Shown: positions 20,311 through 27,986 of the stretch, in pieces
Position numbering within the stretch: the first letter of the stretch is position 1
How the letters are laid out: the number at the start of each line of letters is the position of its first letter
DNA from: Flavicella sp965243265
GTDB lineage: Bacteria > Bacteroidota > Bacteroidia > Flavobacteriales > Flavobacteriaceae
Length of the DNA stretch: 64,000 nt
NCBI GenBank assembly: GCA_965243265.1
Contig: CBDEUL010000002.1
Span: 288,832 to 352,831, forward strand
Direction of reading: 5' to 3'
Translations under genes and position numbers: made by a program
The notes under the pieces: generated by a model
What the model was told of the DNA's origin: nothing
Database searches by the model: none
The model's input: the letters and a program-made list of their open reading frames with translations, nothing else

Positions 20311-20348
20311 AAAAAAAAAGAGTCAACTAAAATAGTTAACTCTTTTTT
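20311..20348 (-). terminator. Terminator after tRNA-Asn copy 1
   Basis: The minus strand forms a stem AAGAGTTAACTA/AGTTGACTCTT with a UUUU loop, followed by a run of nine U, directly after the tRNA 3' end. Confidence 0.8.
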
Positions 20349-20475
20349 GCTCCCCCTCTTGGGCTCGAACCAAGGACCCTCTGATTAACAGTCAGATGCT
20401 CTAACCAACTGAGCTAAGGAGGAGTGTTATAACGCAATACATCTCTGTTTTGCGGTTGCAAATATACTACTTTTT
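20345..20475. repeat. Direct repeat copy 1 (tRNA-Asn plus promoter)
   Basis: This 131-bp segment is identical to 20566-20696. It covers the tRNA gene, its 5' leader and the -7 box, but not the terminator or the -33 region, which differ between copies. Confidence 0.9.
20350..20423 (-). tRNA. tRNA-Asn (anticodon GTT), copy 1
   Basis: A 74-nt cloverleaf: acceptor TCCTCCT/AGGGGGA (one T-G pair), D-arm GCTC/GAGC, anticodon stem TCTGA/TCAGA with loop CTGTTAA (anticodon GTT, Asn), T-arm CTTGG/CCAAG with loop TTCGAGC, discriminator G. CCA is not fully encoded. It is identical to copy 2, which lies 221 bp away. Confidence 0.97.
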
Positions 20476-20488
20476 CAAAACAACACAA
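20459..20488 (-). promoter_or_regulatory. Promoter for tRNA-Asn copy 1
   Basis: Minus strand TTG (20486-20488), 19-nt spacer, TATATTTG (20459-20466). Spacing and boxes match the Bacteroidota consensus; the tRNA begins 36 nt downstream of the box. Confidence 0.8.
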
Positions 20489-20536
20489 GTTTTTTGAAAA
20501 AAATAGTTTCTTTTTTAATAAAAAAGAAACGGAAAC

Positions 20537-20569
20537 AAAAAAGCCTCAACTAGAATAGTCAAGGCTTTT
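20537..20569 (-). terminator. Terminator after tRNA-Asn copy 2
   Basis: The minus strand forms AAAAGCCTTGACTA/TAGTTGAGGCTTTT with a 3-nt loop and U-run. The stem sequence differs from that after copy 1, so the duplication did not include it. Confidence 0.8.
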
Positions 20570-20696
20570 GCTCCCCCTCTTGGGCTCGAACCAAGGACCC
20601 TCTGATTAACAGTCAGATGCTCTAACCAACTGAGCTAAGGAGGAGTGTTATAACGCAATACATCTCTGTTTTGCGGTTGCAAATATACTACTTTTT
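20566..20696. repeat. Direct repeat copy 2 (tRNA-Asn plus promoter)
   Basis: Identical to 20345-20475 over 131 bp, offset 221 bp. Confidence 0.9.
20571..20644 (-). tRNA. tRNA-Asn (anticodon GTT), copy 2
   Basis: Identical in sequence and fold to copy 1, with anticodon GTT in loop CTGTTAA and discriminator G. It has its own promoter and terminator, so each copy is a complete transcription unit. Confidence 0.97.
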
Positions 20697-20710
20697 AACA
20701 AACCAACAAA
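20680..20710 (-). promoter_or_regulatory. Promoter for tRNA-Asn copy 2
   Basis: Minus strand TTTG (20707-20710), 19-nt spacer, TATATTTG (20680-20687). The spacing is the same as copy 1 although the -33 region lies outside the duplicated segment. Confidence 0.8.
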
Positions 20711-20899
20711 CGTTTTAAAAAAATCTGTAATCACATTCACTAAAACCAATATACCTATAATAATTCATCCTCAAAAAAGGACATAAATAGTTCTTCTATT
20801 TTTCAACAGATAAATTAACAGAAAAAACAAAATCTGTTATATTTAATTGCATTTTTAACAAATCGCTAAACATTATACTGCCATTCAACGAAAACGTTG

Positions 20900-20907
20900 T
20901 ATTTTTG
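20900..20907 (+). promoter_or_regulatory. Promoter -7 box for sucA-sucB
   Basis: TATTTTTG matches TAnnTTTG and lies 41 nt before the sucA ATG. A -33 TTG at normal spacing is not evident. Confidence 0.5.
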
Positions 20908-20947
20908 CTAAGGTTTTTAATAAAACACCGAGCATTCAATAAAAGAT

Positions 20948-23689
20948 ATGGACAAATTCTCGTTCTTAAACGCAGCACATTCTGGCTTTATTGCCGATTT
21001 ATACGACCAGTATTTAATAAATCCTGATTCCGTAGAACCTAGTTGGAAAAGTTTTTTTCAAGGTTACGACCTTGCTAATGAAGAATATTCCCTAACAGGT
21101 GAAGAAAAAACAAATATTGACATCCCTGAACTCGTACACAAAGAGTTTCATGTAATTGAACTAATCAATGGATATCGATCACGTGGTCATTTGTTTACCA
21201 AAACAAACCCTGTACGTGAAAGACGTAAATACGAACCTACTTTAGCTATTGAAAACTTTGGTCTTTCATCAAAAGACTTAGATTCTGTTTTTAGTGCTGG
21301 TGAAATTATAGGTTTAAAACCAACCAAGCTTTCAACTATTCTTCAAAATTTAGAAGAAATGTACTGTGATTCTATTGGTGTTGAATACATGTATATTCGT
21401 AATCCAAAAGAAATTAACTGGTGGCAAGAACGTTTGAATAAAAACAACAATCACCCTTCTTATAATTTAGATTCTAAAAAATATATTTTATCTAAATTAA
21501 ATCAAGCCGTAGGTTTTGAAGACTTTTTACAAACTAAATATGTAGGACAAAAACGTTTCTCTCTTGAAGGTGGTGAAGCTTTGATTCCTGCCATTTCTGT
21601 AGCTTTAAGAGATGCTGCTGAGAAATTTGGTGTTGAAGAATGTGTTCTTGGAATGGCGCATAGAGGGCGTTTGAGTACTTTAACTAATATTTTCAAAAAA
21701 CCTGTTCGCAACCTATTCTCTGAATTTGAAGGAAAAGACTTTGATGACGAACATATAGATGGGGATGTAAAATACCACATGGGACTTACGCGTAGTAAGA
21801 CTTTTAAAAATGGTGAGAAGATGAAAATGAACCTTGTTCCAAACCCATCTCACTTAGAAACAGTTGCACCAGTTGCTGAAGGTATTGCTAGAGCAAAAAT
21901 TGACAGAAAATACAACGGTGATAATTCAAAAATACTCCCTATTATAGTACACGGTGATGCTGCCATTGCAGGTCAAGGAATTGTATACGAGGTTACTCAA
22001 ATGAGTAAATTGAACGGGTACAAAACAGGAGGTACTTTACATATGGTTGTAAACAACCAAGTAGGTTTTACTACAAACTATTTAGATGCCCGTTCAAGTA
22101 CTTATTGTACTGATGTTGCTAAAGTAACTTTATCACCTGTATTACACGTAAATGCAGATGATGTAGAAGCTGTTTGCCACGCAGTAGAATTGGCTCTTGA
22201 ATTTAGAATGAAATTCAAAAGAGACATCTTTATAGATCTATTAGGATACCGTAAATATGGTCATAATGAAGGTGACGAACCTCGTTTTACACAACCTAAC
22301 CTATATAAAAGTATCTCTAAGCATAAAAACCCTAAAGATATTTATGTAGAGAAATTAATAAACGAAGGATCTATTGATACTGCCTATGCTAAACAAATCA
22401 AAGATGATTTTAAAAGCATGCTTGAAGAAGAATTCCAAAAAGCAAAAGGAGATTCTACTTCTAAAGTAGTTCCTTTTATGGAACACACTTGGAAAGATTT
22501 TGTTCGCGAGAAATTAGAAGCAATGCTCTCTCCTATAGATACAACATATCCTGTTGATAATTTAAAGGGAATCGCAAAAGTAGTTTCAACAGTTCCTGAA
22601 GGAGTTAAATTTGTAAGAAAAGCTGAACGTATCGTGAAAGGTCGTGAAAAAATGGTTTTCGAAAACAATTTACTCGACTGGGGAATGGGTGAAACATTGG
22701 CTTATGGTTCTTTATTAGAAGAAGGTTACGATGTTCGTATTTCTGGACAAGATGTAGAACGTGGAACTTTTAGTCATCGTCATGCTATTATTCGTGATGA
22801 AAACACAGAAGACCGTATCAACCTAATCAATACAAACCCTAAAAACAAAGGTCAAATGTATATCTACAACTCGTTACTTTCTGAGTACGGGGTGTTAGGT
22901 TTTGATTATGGATATGCTATGGCAAATCCAAATACATTGACTATCTGGGAGGCACAATTTGGAGACTTCAACAACGGAGCTCAAATTATGTTTGACCAAT
23001 ATATTTCTGCCGCAGAAGACAAATGGAAATTGCAAAATGGAATTGTTGTTTTATTACCTCACGGTTATGAAGGACAGGGTTCTGAGCATTCATCTGCTAG
23101 AATTGAACGTTTTTTACAACTTTGTGCTGAAGACAATATGACGGTTGCAGACTGTACAACACCTGCAAACATGTACCATTTATTACGTCGTCATATGAAA
23201 CGTAAACACAGAAAACCACTAATTGTCTTTACTCCTAAAAGTTTGTTACGCCACCCTAAAGCAGTAAATCCTATTGAAGATTTTGCAAACGGAAGTTTCC
23301 AAGAAGTAATTGATGACACAATTGCTCCAGAAAATGTAACTAAATTAGTATTCTGTACAGGTAAATTCTATTACGAATTATTAGAAGAACGTGAAACTAC
23401 AAAAAGAAATGATATAGCTCTTGTACGTGTTGAACAATTGTTCCCTTTACACGAAGAAAAATTACAAGCAGCTATAGACAGATATCCTAATGTGAAAGAA
23501 TATGTTTGGGCACAAGAAGAACCTAAAAACATGGGAGCATGGAGCTTTATGTTACAACGATTTAACCTAGTTAAATTAAGCGTAGCCTCTAGAAAATTCT
23601 ATTCTGTACCAGCTGCTGGTTCATCTGCAAGGTTTAAAAGAAGACAAAGAGCTGTGATTGATATGGTTTTCAATCCAGAGAAAAAATAA
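20948..23689 (+). CDS. sucA: 2-oxoglutarate dehydrogenase E1 component (913 aa)
   Basis: This is the thiamine-diphosphate-dependent decarboxylase of the 2-oxoglutarate dehydrogenase complex (TCA cycle, cytoplasm), converting 2-oxoglutarate to a succinyl group passed to the lipoyl arm of SucB. The N-terminal E2-binding segment is present (MDKFSFLNAAHSGFIADLYD). The ThDP site shows HRGRLSTL and HGDAAIAGQGIVYE followed by NNQVGFTTN. The transketolase-like pyrimidine domain contains SGQDVERGTFSHRHA and PHGYEGQGSEHSSAR. Length is typical of full-length E1o. sucB follows 168 nt downstream with no promoter or terminator visible, so the two are co-transcribed. Confidence 0.98.
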   Translation: MDKFSFLNAAHSGFIADLYDQYLINPDSVEPSWKSFFQGYDLANEEYSLTGEEKTNIDIPELVHKEFHVIELINGYRSRGHLFTKTNPVRERRKYEPTLAIENFGLSSKDLDSVFSAGEIIGLKPTKLSTILQNLEEMYCDSIGVEYMYIRNPKEINWWQERLNKNNNHPSYNLDSKKYILSKLNQAVGFEDFLQTKYVGQKRFSLEGGEALIPAISVALRDAAEKFGVEECVLGMAHRGRLSTLTNIFKKPVRNLFSEFEGKDFDDEHIDGDVKYHMGLTRSKTFKNGEKMKMNLVPNPSHLETVAPVAEGIARAKIDRKYNGDNSKILPIIVHGDAAIAGQGIVYEVTQMSKLNGYKTGGTLHMVVNNQVGFTTNYLDARSSTYCTDVAKVTLSPVLHVNADDVEAVCHAVELALEFRMKFKRDIFIDLLGYRKYGHNEGDEPRFTQPNLYKSISKHKNPKDIYVEKLINEGSIDTAYAKQIKDDFKSMLEEEFQKAKGDSTSKVVPFMEHTWKDFVREKLEAMLSPIDTTYPVDNLKGIAKVVSTVPEGVKFVRKAERIVKGREKMVFENNLLDWGMGETLAYGSLLEEGYDVRISGQDVERGTFSHRHAIIRDENTEDRINLINTNPKNKGQMYIYNSLLSEYGVLGFDYGYAMANPNTLTIWEAQFGDFNNGAQIMFDQYISAAEDKWKLQNGIVVLLPHGYEGQGSEHSSARIERFLQLCAEDNMTVADCTTPANMYHLLRRHMKRKHRKPLIVFTPKSLLRHPKAVNPIEDFANGSFQEVIDDTIAPENVTKLVFCTGKFYYELLEERETTKRNDIALVRVEQLFPLHEEKLQAAIDRYPNVKEYVWAQEEPKNMGAWSFMLQRFNLVKLSVASRKFYSVPAAGSSARFKRRQRAVIDMVFNPEKK

Positions 23690-23743
23690 GCAACCCTGCA
23701 TACTGAATTTACCGAAGTATGCGAACAAAAAACACCGTACACC

Positions 23744-23793
23744 GAGCTTGTCGAAGTGTACTTTAAAACAAACAAAAACGCTTCGACAAGCTC
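23744..23793. repeat. REP-like palindrome in the sucA-sucB gap
   Basis: Perfect 13-bp inverted arms GAGCTTGTCGAAG (23744-23756) and CTTCGACAAGCTC (23781-23793) flank a 24-nt AT-rich loop. The core TTCGACAAGCTCAG resembles intergenic palindromes scattered through other flavobacterial genomes (recalled, not searched). A second hairpin, GCTCTT/AAGAGC, lies at 23820-23836, 22 nt before sucB. Together they could stabilise or attenuate the sucA-sucB message. Confidence 0.7.
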
Positions 23794-23857
23794 AGCGTTC
23801 ATTAATAAAAAACAATACTGCTCTTTATATAAGAGCAAAAATTTAAAATTAGTAACA

Positions 23858-25075
23858 ATGATTTTAGAAATGAAAGTTCCTTCTCCGGGGGAATCAATTA
23901 CAGAAGTAGAAATTGCATCTTGGTTAGTTGAAGATGGTGATTACGTAGAAAAAGACCAACCAATTGCTGAAGTAGATTCAGACAAAGCAACGTTAGAATT
24001 ACCTGCTGAAGAAAGTGGAATTATCACTTTAAAAGCTGAAGAAGGTGATGCTGTTGAAGTAGGTGCTGTGGTTTGTTTAATTGATATGGATGCTGCAAAA
24101 CCTGAAGGTTCTGCTGAATCTCCTGCTGCTGCTCCTGCAAAAGAAGAAACTCCTGCTGCACCAGTTGCAGAAGCTCCAAAAGCGGTAGAAAATGCAACGT
24201 ATGCTACAGGAAGTGCTGCTCCAGCTGCACAAAAAATTCTAGATGAAAAAGGAATTGACAATGCATCTGTTGCTGGATCTGGAAAAGACGGAAGAATTAC
24301 TAAAGAAGATGCTTTAAATGCAACTCCTGCTATGGGAGCGTCTAATGGTAGTAGAGGAACTGAGCGTAAAAAAATGTCTATGCTGCGTAGAAAAGTAGCA
24401 CAACGTTTGGTATCTGTTAAAAATGACACTGCAATGTTAACTACTTTTAACGAAGTAAACATGCAACCTATTTTTGATTTACGTAGTCAATATAAAGAAG
24501 AATTCAAATCTAAACACGGTGTTGGATTAGGATTTATGTCTTTCTTTACATTAGCAGTTACTAGAGCTTTAGAATTGTATCCAGATGTAAACTCTATGAT
24601 TGATGGAGATTACCAAATTAAAAATGATTTTGCTGATATTTCTATCGCAGTATCTGGTCCTAAAGGGTTAATGGTACCTGTAATTAGAAATGCTGAAAAC
24701 TTATCTTTTAGAGGTGTTGAAAGTGAAGTAAAACGTTTGGCTTTAAGAGCTCGTGACGGACAAATTACTGTTGATGAAATGACAGGTGGTACTTTTACAA
24801 TCACAAACGGTGGTGTATTTGGATCTATGTTGTCTACTCCTATTATCAACCCTCCACAATCTGCAATTTTAGGAATGCACAATATTGTTGAGCGTCCAAT
24901 GGCAGTAAATGGTCAAGTAGTGATTCAACCAATTATGTATGTTGCATTATCTTATGATCATAGAATTATTGATGGTAGAGAATCTGTTGGTTTCTTAGTG
25001 GCTGTAAAAGAAGCTTTAGAAAACCCAATTGAATTGTTGATGAACAACAACCCTAAAAAAGCATTAGAATTGTAG
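23858..25075 (+). CDS. sucB: 2-oxoglutarate dehydrogenase E2, dihydrolipoyl succinyltransferase (405 aa)
   Basis: It transfers the succinyl group from lipoamide to CoA in the 2-oxoglutarate dehydrogenase complex. Domains: one lipoyl domain (1-78) with lipoylated Lys43 in VDSDKATLE; an Ala/Pro/Glu-rich linker (about 85-120); a peripheral-subunit-binding domain (about 125-165; ILDEKGIDNASVAGSGKDGR); and the catalytic acyltransferase domain (about 175-405) with the active site LSYDHRIIDGRES. The open frame extends back to 23756, but that part overlaps the REP-like palindrome and has no family similarity, so I start at 23858 (MILEMKVPSPGES). A strong terminator follows 22 nt after the stop. Confidence 0.97.
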   Translation: MILEMKVPSPGESITEVEIASWLVEDGDYVEKDQPIAEVDSDKATLELPAEESGIITLKAEEGDAVEVGAVVCLIDMDAAKPEGSAESPAAAPAKEETPAAPVAEAPKAVENATYATGSAAPAAQKILDEKGIDNASVAGSGKDGRITKEDALNATPAMGASNGSRGTERKKMSMLRRKVAQRLVSVKNDTAMLTTFNEVNMQPIFDLRSQYKEEFKSKHGVGLGFMSFFTLAVTRALELYPDVNSMIDGDYQIKNDFADISIAVSGPKGLMVPVIRNAENLSFRGVESEVKRLALRARDGQITVDEMTGGTFTITNGGVFGSMLSTPIINPPQSAILGMHNIVERPMAVNGQVVIQPIMYVALSYDHRIIDGRESVGFLVAVKEALENPIELLMNNNPKKALEL

Positions 25076-25097
25076 AATTCTAAAACTTAATATACCT

Positions 25098-25130
25098 AAA
25101 GCCCTCATATAAATTATATGAGGGCTTTTT
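25098..25130 (+). terminator. Terminator of sucA-sucB
   Basis: Perfect stem AAAGCCCTCATATAA/TTATATGAGGGCTTT with a minimal loop and U-run, just after sucB. Confidence 0.9.
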
Positions 25131-25139
25131 ATTTGCTTA

Positions 25140-25259
25140 CTTAAAGATAACTGCGTGGTGGTACCAGCAATCAAAACAGAAGATATTGATGCTATTTTTC
25201 CAAAAGGGCATACTGAAATAAAACCTTATTTAAGAATAACACCTCAACCTAATAAATAA
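25140..25259 (+). pseudogene. C-terminal remnant of a 1-Cys (Prx6-type) peroxiredoxin gene
   Basis: The frame from 25140 to the stop at 25257-25259 reads about 39 residues, including VVVPAIKTEDIDAIFPKG and KPYLRITPQP. This matches the C-terminal dimerisation segment of Prx6-family peroxiredoxins (VVxPxxxxEEAxxxFPKGxxxxKPYLR). No start codon, no thioredoxin-fold core and no catalytic PVCTTE motif lie upstream; the fragment begins right after the sucB terminator. It keeps its own terminator (25283-25316). I read it as the 3' end left after deletion or rearrangement. The family match is from memory of the motif, but the block is distinctive. Confidence 0.7.
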
Positions 25260-25282
25260 GAAAATCTATTTTTTTTACTACC

Positions 25283-25316
25283 AAGCCTAACAAAATAATT
25301 TGTTAGGCTTTTTTAT
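25283..25316 (+). terminator. Terminator after the peroxiredoxin remnant
   Basis: Stem AAGCCTAACAAA/TTTGTTAGGCTT with a short loop, followed by six U. It no longer serves an intact gene. Confidence 0.8.
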
Positions 25317-25375
25317 TGAAGTTCTTGTTTTAAAAATGAAATACAATACCTTAAAAACAAGTAAAATTGAATGGT

Positions 25376-25383
25376 TATATTTG
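25376..25383 (+). promoter_or_regulatory. Promoter -7 box for the CLC transporter
   Basis: TATATTTG lies 24 nt before the ATG at 25407. It overlaps the N-terminal extension of the longest frame (from 25371), which supports the later start. Confidence 0.6.
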
Positions 25384-25406
25384 CATTTTATTTGCAAAAG
25401 CAACCT

Positions 25407-26681
25407 ATGGAATTCTTTCAAAAAAATTCACTTCTCAACAATTATTCTAACATCATACAGCACTTGCTAAAATGGTTATTCATCTCAATTATTGCTGGGA
25501 TTTTTGTAGGCTCCGCTTCTGCTCTTTTACTTGAATCTCTATATTTTGTTACAGACATACGTGAAGCAAACAAATGGATGATAGCTCTACTTCCTATTGC
25601 AGGTTTAGTTATTGGACTCATGTATCATTATTGGGGAAAAAGTGTTGTTAAAGGAAACAATCAATTGATTGATGAAATACACAGTCCTAAAGACATCATC
25701 CCTTTTAAAATGGCTCCATTAATTTATCTTGGAACCGTAATTACACATTTATTCGGGGGATCTGCAGGTCGAGAGGGTACAGCTATTCAAATGGGAGGAG
25801 CTATTGTTGATCAGATTTCTAAAATATTTAAATTCAGTCACGAAAACAGAAAAATCATCATTGTAATTGGTATTTCTGCAGGTTTTGCCTCTGTTTTTGG
25901 AACACCTTTAGCAGGTGCTATTTTTGCCCTAGAGGTTTTAATTGTTGGAAGAATGCGTTACGAAGCAATCGTACCTAGTTTTCTTGCAGCAGTAGTTGCA
26001 GATTACGTTTGTTTAGCTTGGGGAGTACATCATTCTCATTATATCGTAGATTTGGTTCCTGAAATGAATGGGCTTACCTTTTTTGTTGCCATTGCCAGTG
26101 GAATCCTTTTTGGTTTGGCTGGTAGAACATTTTCAAAAGGAATTCCTTTTTTCCAAAGCTTTGCAAATAAAATTAAATACCCTCCATTACGTCCTTTTGT
26201 AGGAGGAATTTTAATTGCTTTGAGTGTATTAATAATGGGAACTACAAAATATATTGGATTGGGAGTACCTACTATAGAAGAAGCCTTTGTAAATCCTTTA
26301 CCTTATTATGATTTTGCTCTTAAAATATTACTAACCACCTTTACCATAGGCGTAGGTTTTAAAGGAGGTGAAGTAACTCCTTTATTTTTTATTGGAGCAA
26401 CCCTTGGAAATGCTTTGGCTTTATTTTTACCACTACCTATGGCACTATTAGCTGGTATGGGGTTTGTTGCTGTATTTGCTGGTGCTACTAATACACCTAT
26501 TGCCTGTACTATTATGGGTATTGAATTATTTGGTATTGAAGCTGGTGTATTTATTGCAATTGCTTGTGTTACTGCTTATCTATTTTCTGGACACAGCGGT
26601 ATTTATTCTTCTCAAATTATTGGAAGTTCTAAAAGCAATCATTTTAAAAATCAGCAAGGGAAAACACTAAAAGAAATCTAA
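25407..26681 (+). CDS. CLC-family anion transporter, resembling the fluoride/proton antiporter clade (424 aa)
   Basis: This is a multi-span inner-membrane anion transporter of the CLC fold. Visible motifs are GGSAGREGTAIQMGG (the GREGx gating/proton-glutamate motif), FGTPLAGAIFALE, and GFKGGEVTPLFFIGATLGNAL in the second half. Where chloride-type CLCs have the anion-binding GSGIP loop, this protein reads GNNQLIDEIH. GREGT with GNNLI-like residues is, as I recall, the signature of CLC-F fluoride/proton antiporters, so fluoride export is a reasonable hypothesis. There are no cytoplasmic CBS domains. I choose the start at 25407 (MEFFQKNS) from the promoter position. It converges on the retropepsin-like gene with only 10 nt between stops. 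Confidence 0.88.
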   Translation: MEFFQKNSLLNNYSNIIQHLLKWLFISIIAGIFVGSASALLLESLYFVTDIREANKWMIALLPIAGLVIGLMYHYWGKSVVKGNNQLIDEIHSPKDIIPFKMAPLIYLGTVITHLFGGSAGREGTAIQMGGAIVDQISKIFKFSHENRKIIIVIGISAGFASVFGTPLAGAIFALEVLIVGRMRYEAIVPSFLAAVVADYVCLAWGVHHSHYIVDLVPEMNGLTFFVAIASGILFGLAGRTFSKGIPFFQSFANKIKYPPLRPFVGGILIALSVLIMGTTKYIGLGVPTIEEAFVNPLPYYDFALKILLTTFTIGVGFKGGEVTPLFFIGATLGNALALFLPLPMALLAGMGFVAVFAGATNTPIACTIMGIELFGIEAGVFIAIACVTAYLFSGHSGIYSSQIIGSSKSNHFKNQQGKTLKEI

Positions 26682-26691
26682 ACTACACCTC

Positions 26692-27129
26692 CTATTTCAA
26701 GTACACGTATTTCTTTTTATAATCAATTACTGCTTTGCTCTTTAATAAAATATCTGCGCCTATAATTCCATCAACTGTTTTAGCATTATGCTGAACCAAA
26801 GCCTCGTTTACATGAGATAAATCAAAAATTACCAAATCACATTTTTTTGTACTCCATTTTCCTAAAGACAGCTTATTGGCCATAGATTTTTGAGTTTCCA
26901 TACCTGTAGCCCCTGCTCCTGCTGCCTTTACATCAGAAGTACTCGTTTCTAAACCAAAAGTAGCAACTCCCTCAAAACCTACACAAGAATTGGATGCTCC
27001 TGTATCTAAAATAAAACGTCCTTTATTTCCATTAATTTTAGCACTTACAACCATATGATTGGTACCTATTAATTTCATTGGTACTTTTGTATATCCTTTT
27101 TTAGTCAAGGTTTTCTTTAGACTCCCCAT
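26692..27129 (-). CDS. Retropepsin-like aspartic protease (145 aa)
   Basis: This is a small clan AA aspartic protease of the gag-polyprotein type. The active-site motif FILDTGASNSCV lies near residues 38-49, and the second hydrophobic glycine motif is VDGIIGADIL (near 123-132). One catalytic Asp per chain implies a homodimer. No signal peptide or membrane span is visible, so it should be cytoplasmic. The substrate is unknown; related bacterial proteins are often annotated only as retropepsin-like. It has its own promoter (27147-27180) with a very short leader. It is divergent from tatD and convergent with the CLC gene. Confidence 0.88.
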   Translation of the reverse strand: MGSLKKTLTKKGYTKVPMKLIGTNHMVVSAKINGNKGRFILDTGASNSCVGFEGVATFGLETSTSDVKAAGAGATGMETQKSMANKLSLGKWSTKKCDLVIFDLSHVNEALVQHNAKTVDGIIGADILLKSKAVIDYKKKYVYLK

Positions 27130-27146
27130 TTTATCCTATTTTTGCC

Positions 27147-27180
27147 CAAATATACTTTTTTAGTACTAAAATATTTTCAA
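27147..27180 (-). promoter_or_regulatory. Promoter for the retropepsin-like gene
   Basis: Minus strand TTG (27178-27180), 23-nt spacer, TATATTTG (27147-27154). The box lies only 18 nt before the ATG, so the leader is about 10 nt. Confidence 0.6.
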
Positions 27181-27213
27181 TAAAAACATAGAAATCAACC
27201 ATTCAGTAGCACC

Positions 27214-27981
27214 ATGATTATTACAGATACGCATACACATCTTTATAGCGAACAATTTGATGAAGACAGAAAAGAGGTTGTACAACGAGCTATTGACAAT
27301 GGAGTGACTCGCTTTTTTATTCCTGCAATTGATAGTGAATACACAGAAAGTATGTTAAACTTAGAAGCTGAATTTCCTCAAAACATTTTTTTAATGATGG
27401 GGTTACACCCAACACATGTAAAAGAAAATGTAGATACAGAATTGGCTTTAATCAAAGAATGGATAGACAAACGAAAATTCTATGCCATTGGAGAAATTGG
27501 TATTGATTTATACTGGGACAAAACCTACCTAAAACAGCAACAACACGCTTTTAGAACACAGATACAATGGGCAAAAGAAAGAAAAATGCCTATCAATATT
27601 CATTGTAGAGATGCTTTTGATGAAGTATTTGAAATTTTGGAAGAAGAAAAAGGAGATGATTTATTCGGAATTTTTCACTGTTTTACAGGAACCCTAGAAC
27701 AAGCAAAAAAAGCAGTTTCTTACAATATGAAATTAGGAATTGGAGGCGTTGTAACTTTTAAAAATGGAAAAATAGACAAGTTTTTACATGAAATACCACT
27801 CTCTAAAATTGTATTAGAAACAGATGCTCCCTACCTAGCCCCTACACCTTATAGAGGAAAAAGAAATGAAAGTAGCTACTTAACCAATGTTATTGGAAAA
27901 CTAGTAGATATTTACGGAATTTCTGCAGAAGAGATTGCAACTATTACCACACAAAACTCTAAAGATATTTTTGGTATCTGA
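27214..27981 (+). CDS. TatD-family metal-dependent DNase (255 aa)
   Basis: This is a TIM-barrel metallohydrolase of the TatD family, cytoplasmic, with 3'-5' DNase activity in characterised members. Metal ligands are recognisable in order: DTHTHLY at residues 5-11, GEIGID near 93-98, INIHCRD near 128-134, FHCFTG near 153-158, and ETDAPYL near 204-210. Full length for the family (about 255-260). The next gene, a DNA methyltransferase-repair protein, starts 5 nt after its stop, so the pair forms a small DNA-repair/processing operon. Confidence 0.95.
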   Translation: MIITDTHTHLYSEQFDEDRKEVVQRAIDNGVTRFFIPAIDSEYTESMLNLEAEFPQNIFLMMGLHPTHVKENVDTELALIKEWIDKRKFYAIGEIGIDLYWDKTYLKQQQHAFRTQIQWAKERKMPINIHCRDAFDEVFEILEEEKGDDLFGIFHCFTGTLEQAKKAVSYNMKLGIGGVVTFKNGKIDKFLHEIPLSKIVLETDAPYLAPTPYRGKRNESSYLTNVIGKLVDIYGISAEEIATITTQNSKDIFGI

Positions 27982-27986
27982 TATTT

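Noticed and set aside
23756..23857. N-terminal extension of sucB (34 residues)
   Set aside because: It overlaps the REP-like palindrome and lacks any lipoyl-domain similarity; the family start MxxEMKVPSPGES is at 23858.
23941..24462. A 173-codon minus-strand frame inside sucB
   Set aside because: It is antisense to the Ala-rich linker and lipoyl region of sucB, which explains its Ala/Ser/Gly-rich content.
25076..25406. Fluoride riboswitch upstream of the CLC gene
   Set aside because: I looked for the crcB-motif pseudoknot with its GGNGAUGG-type core and saw nothing like it; the region is accounted for by two terminators and the peroxiredoxin stump.
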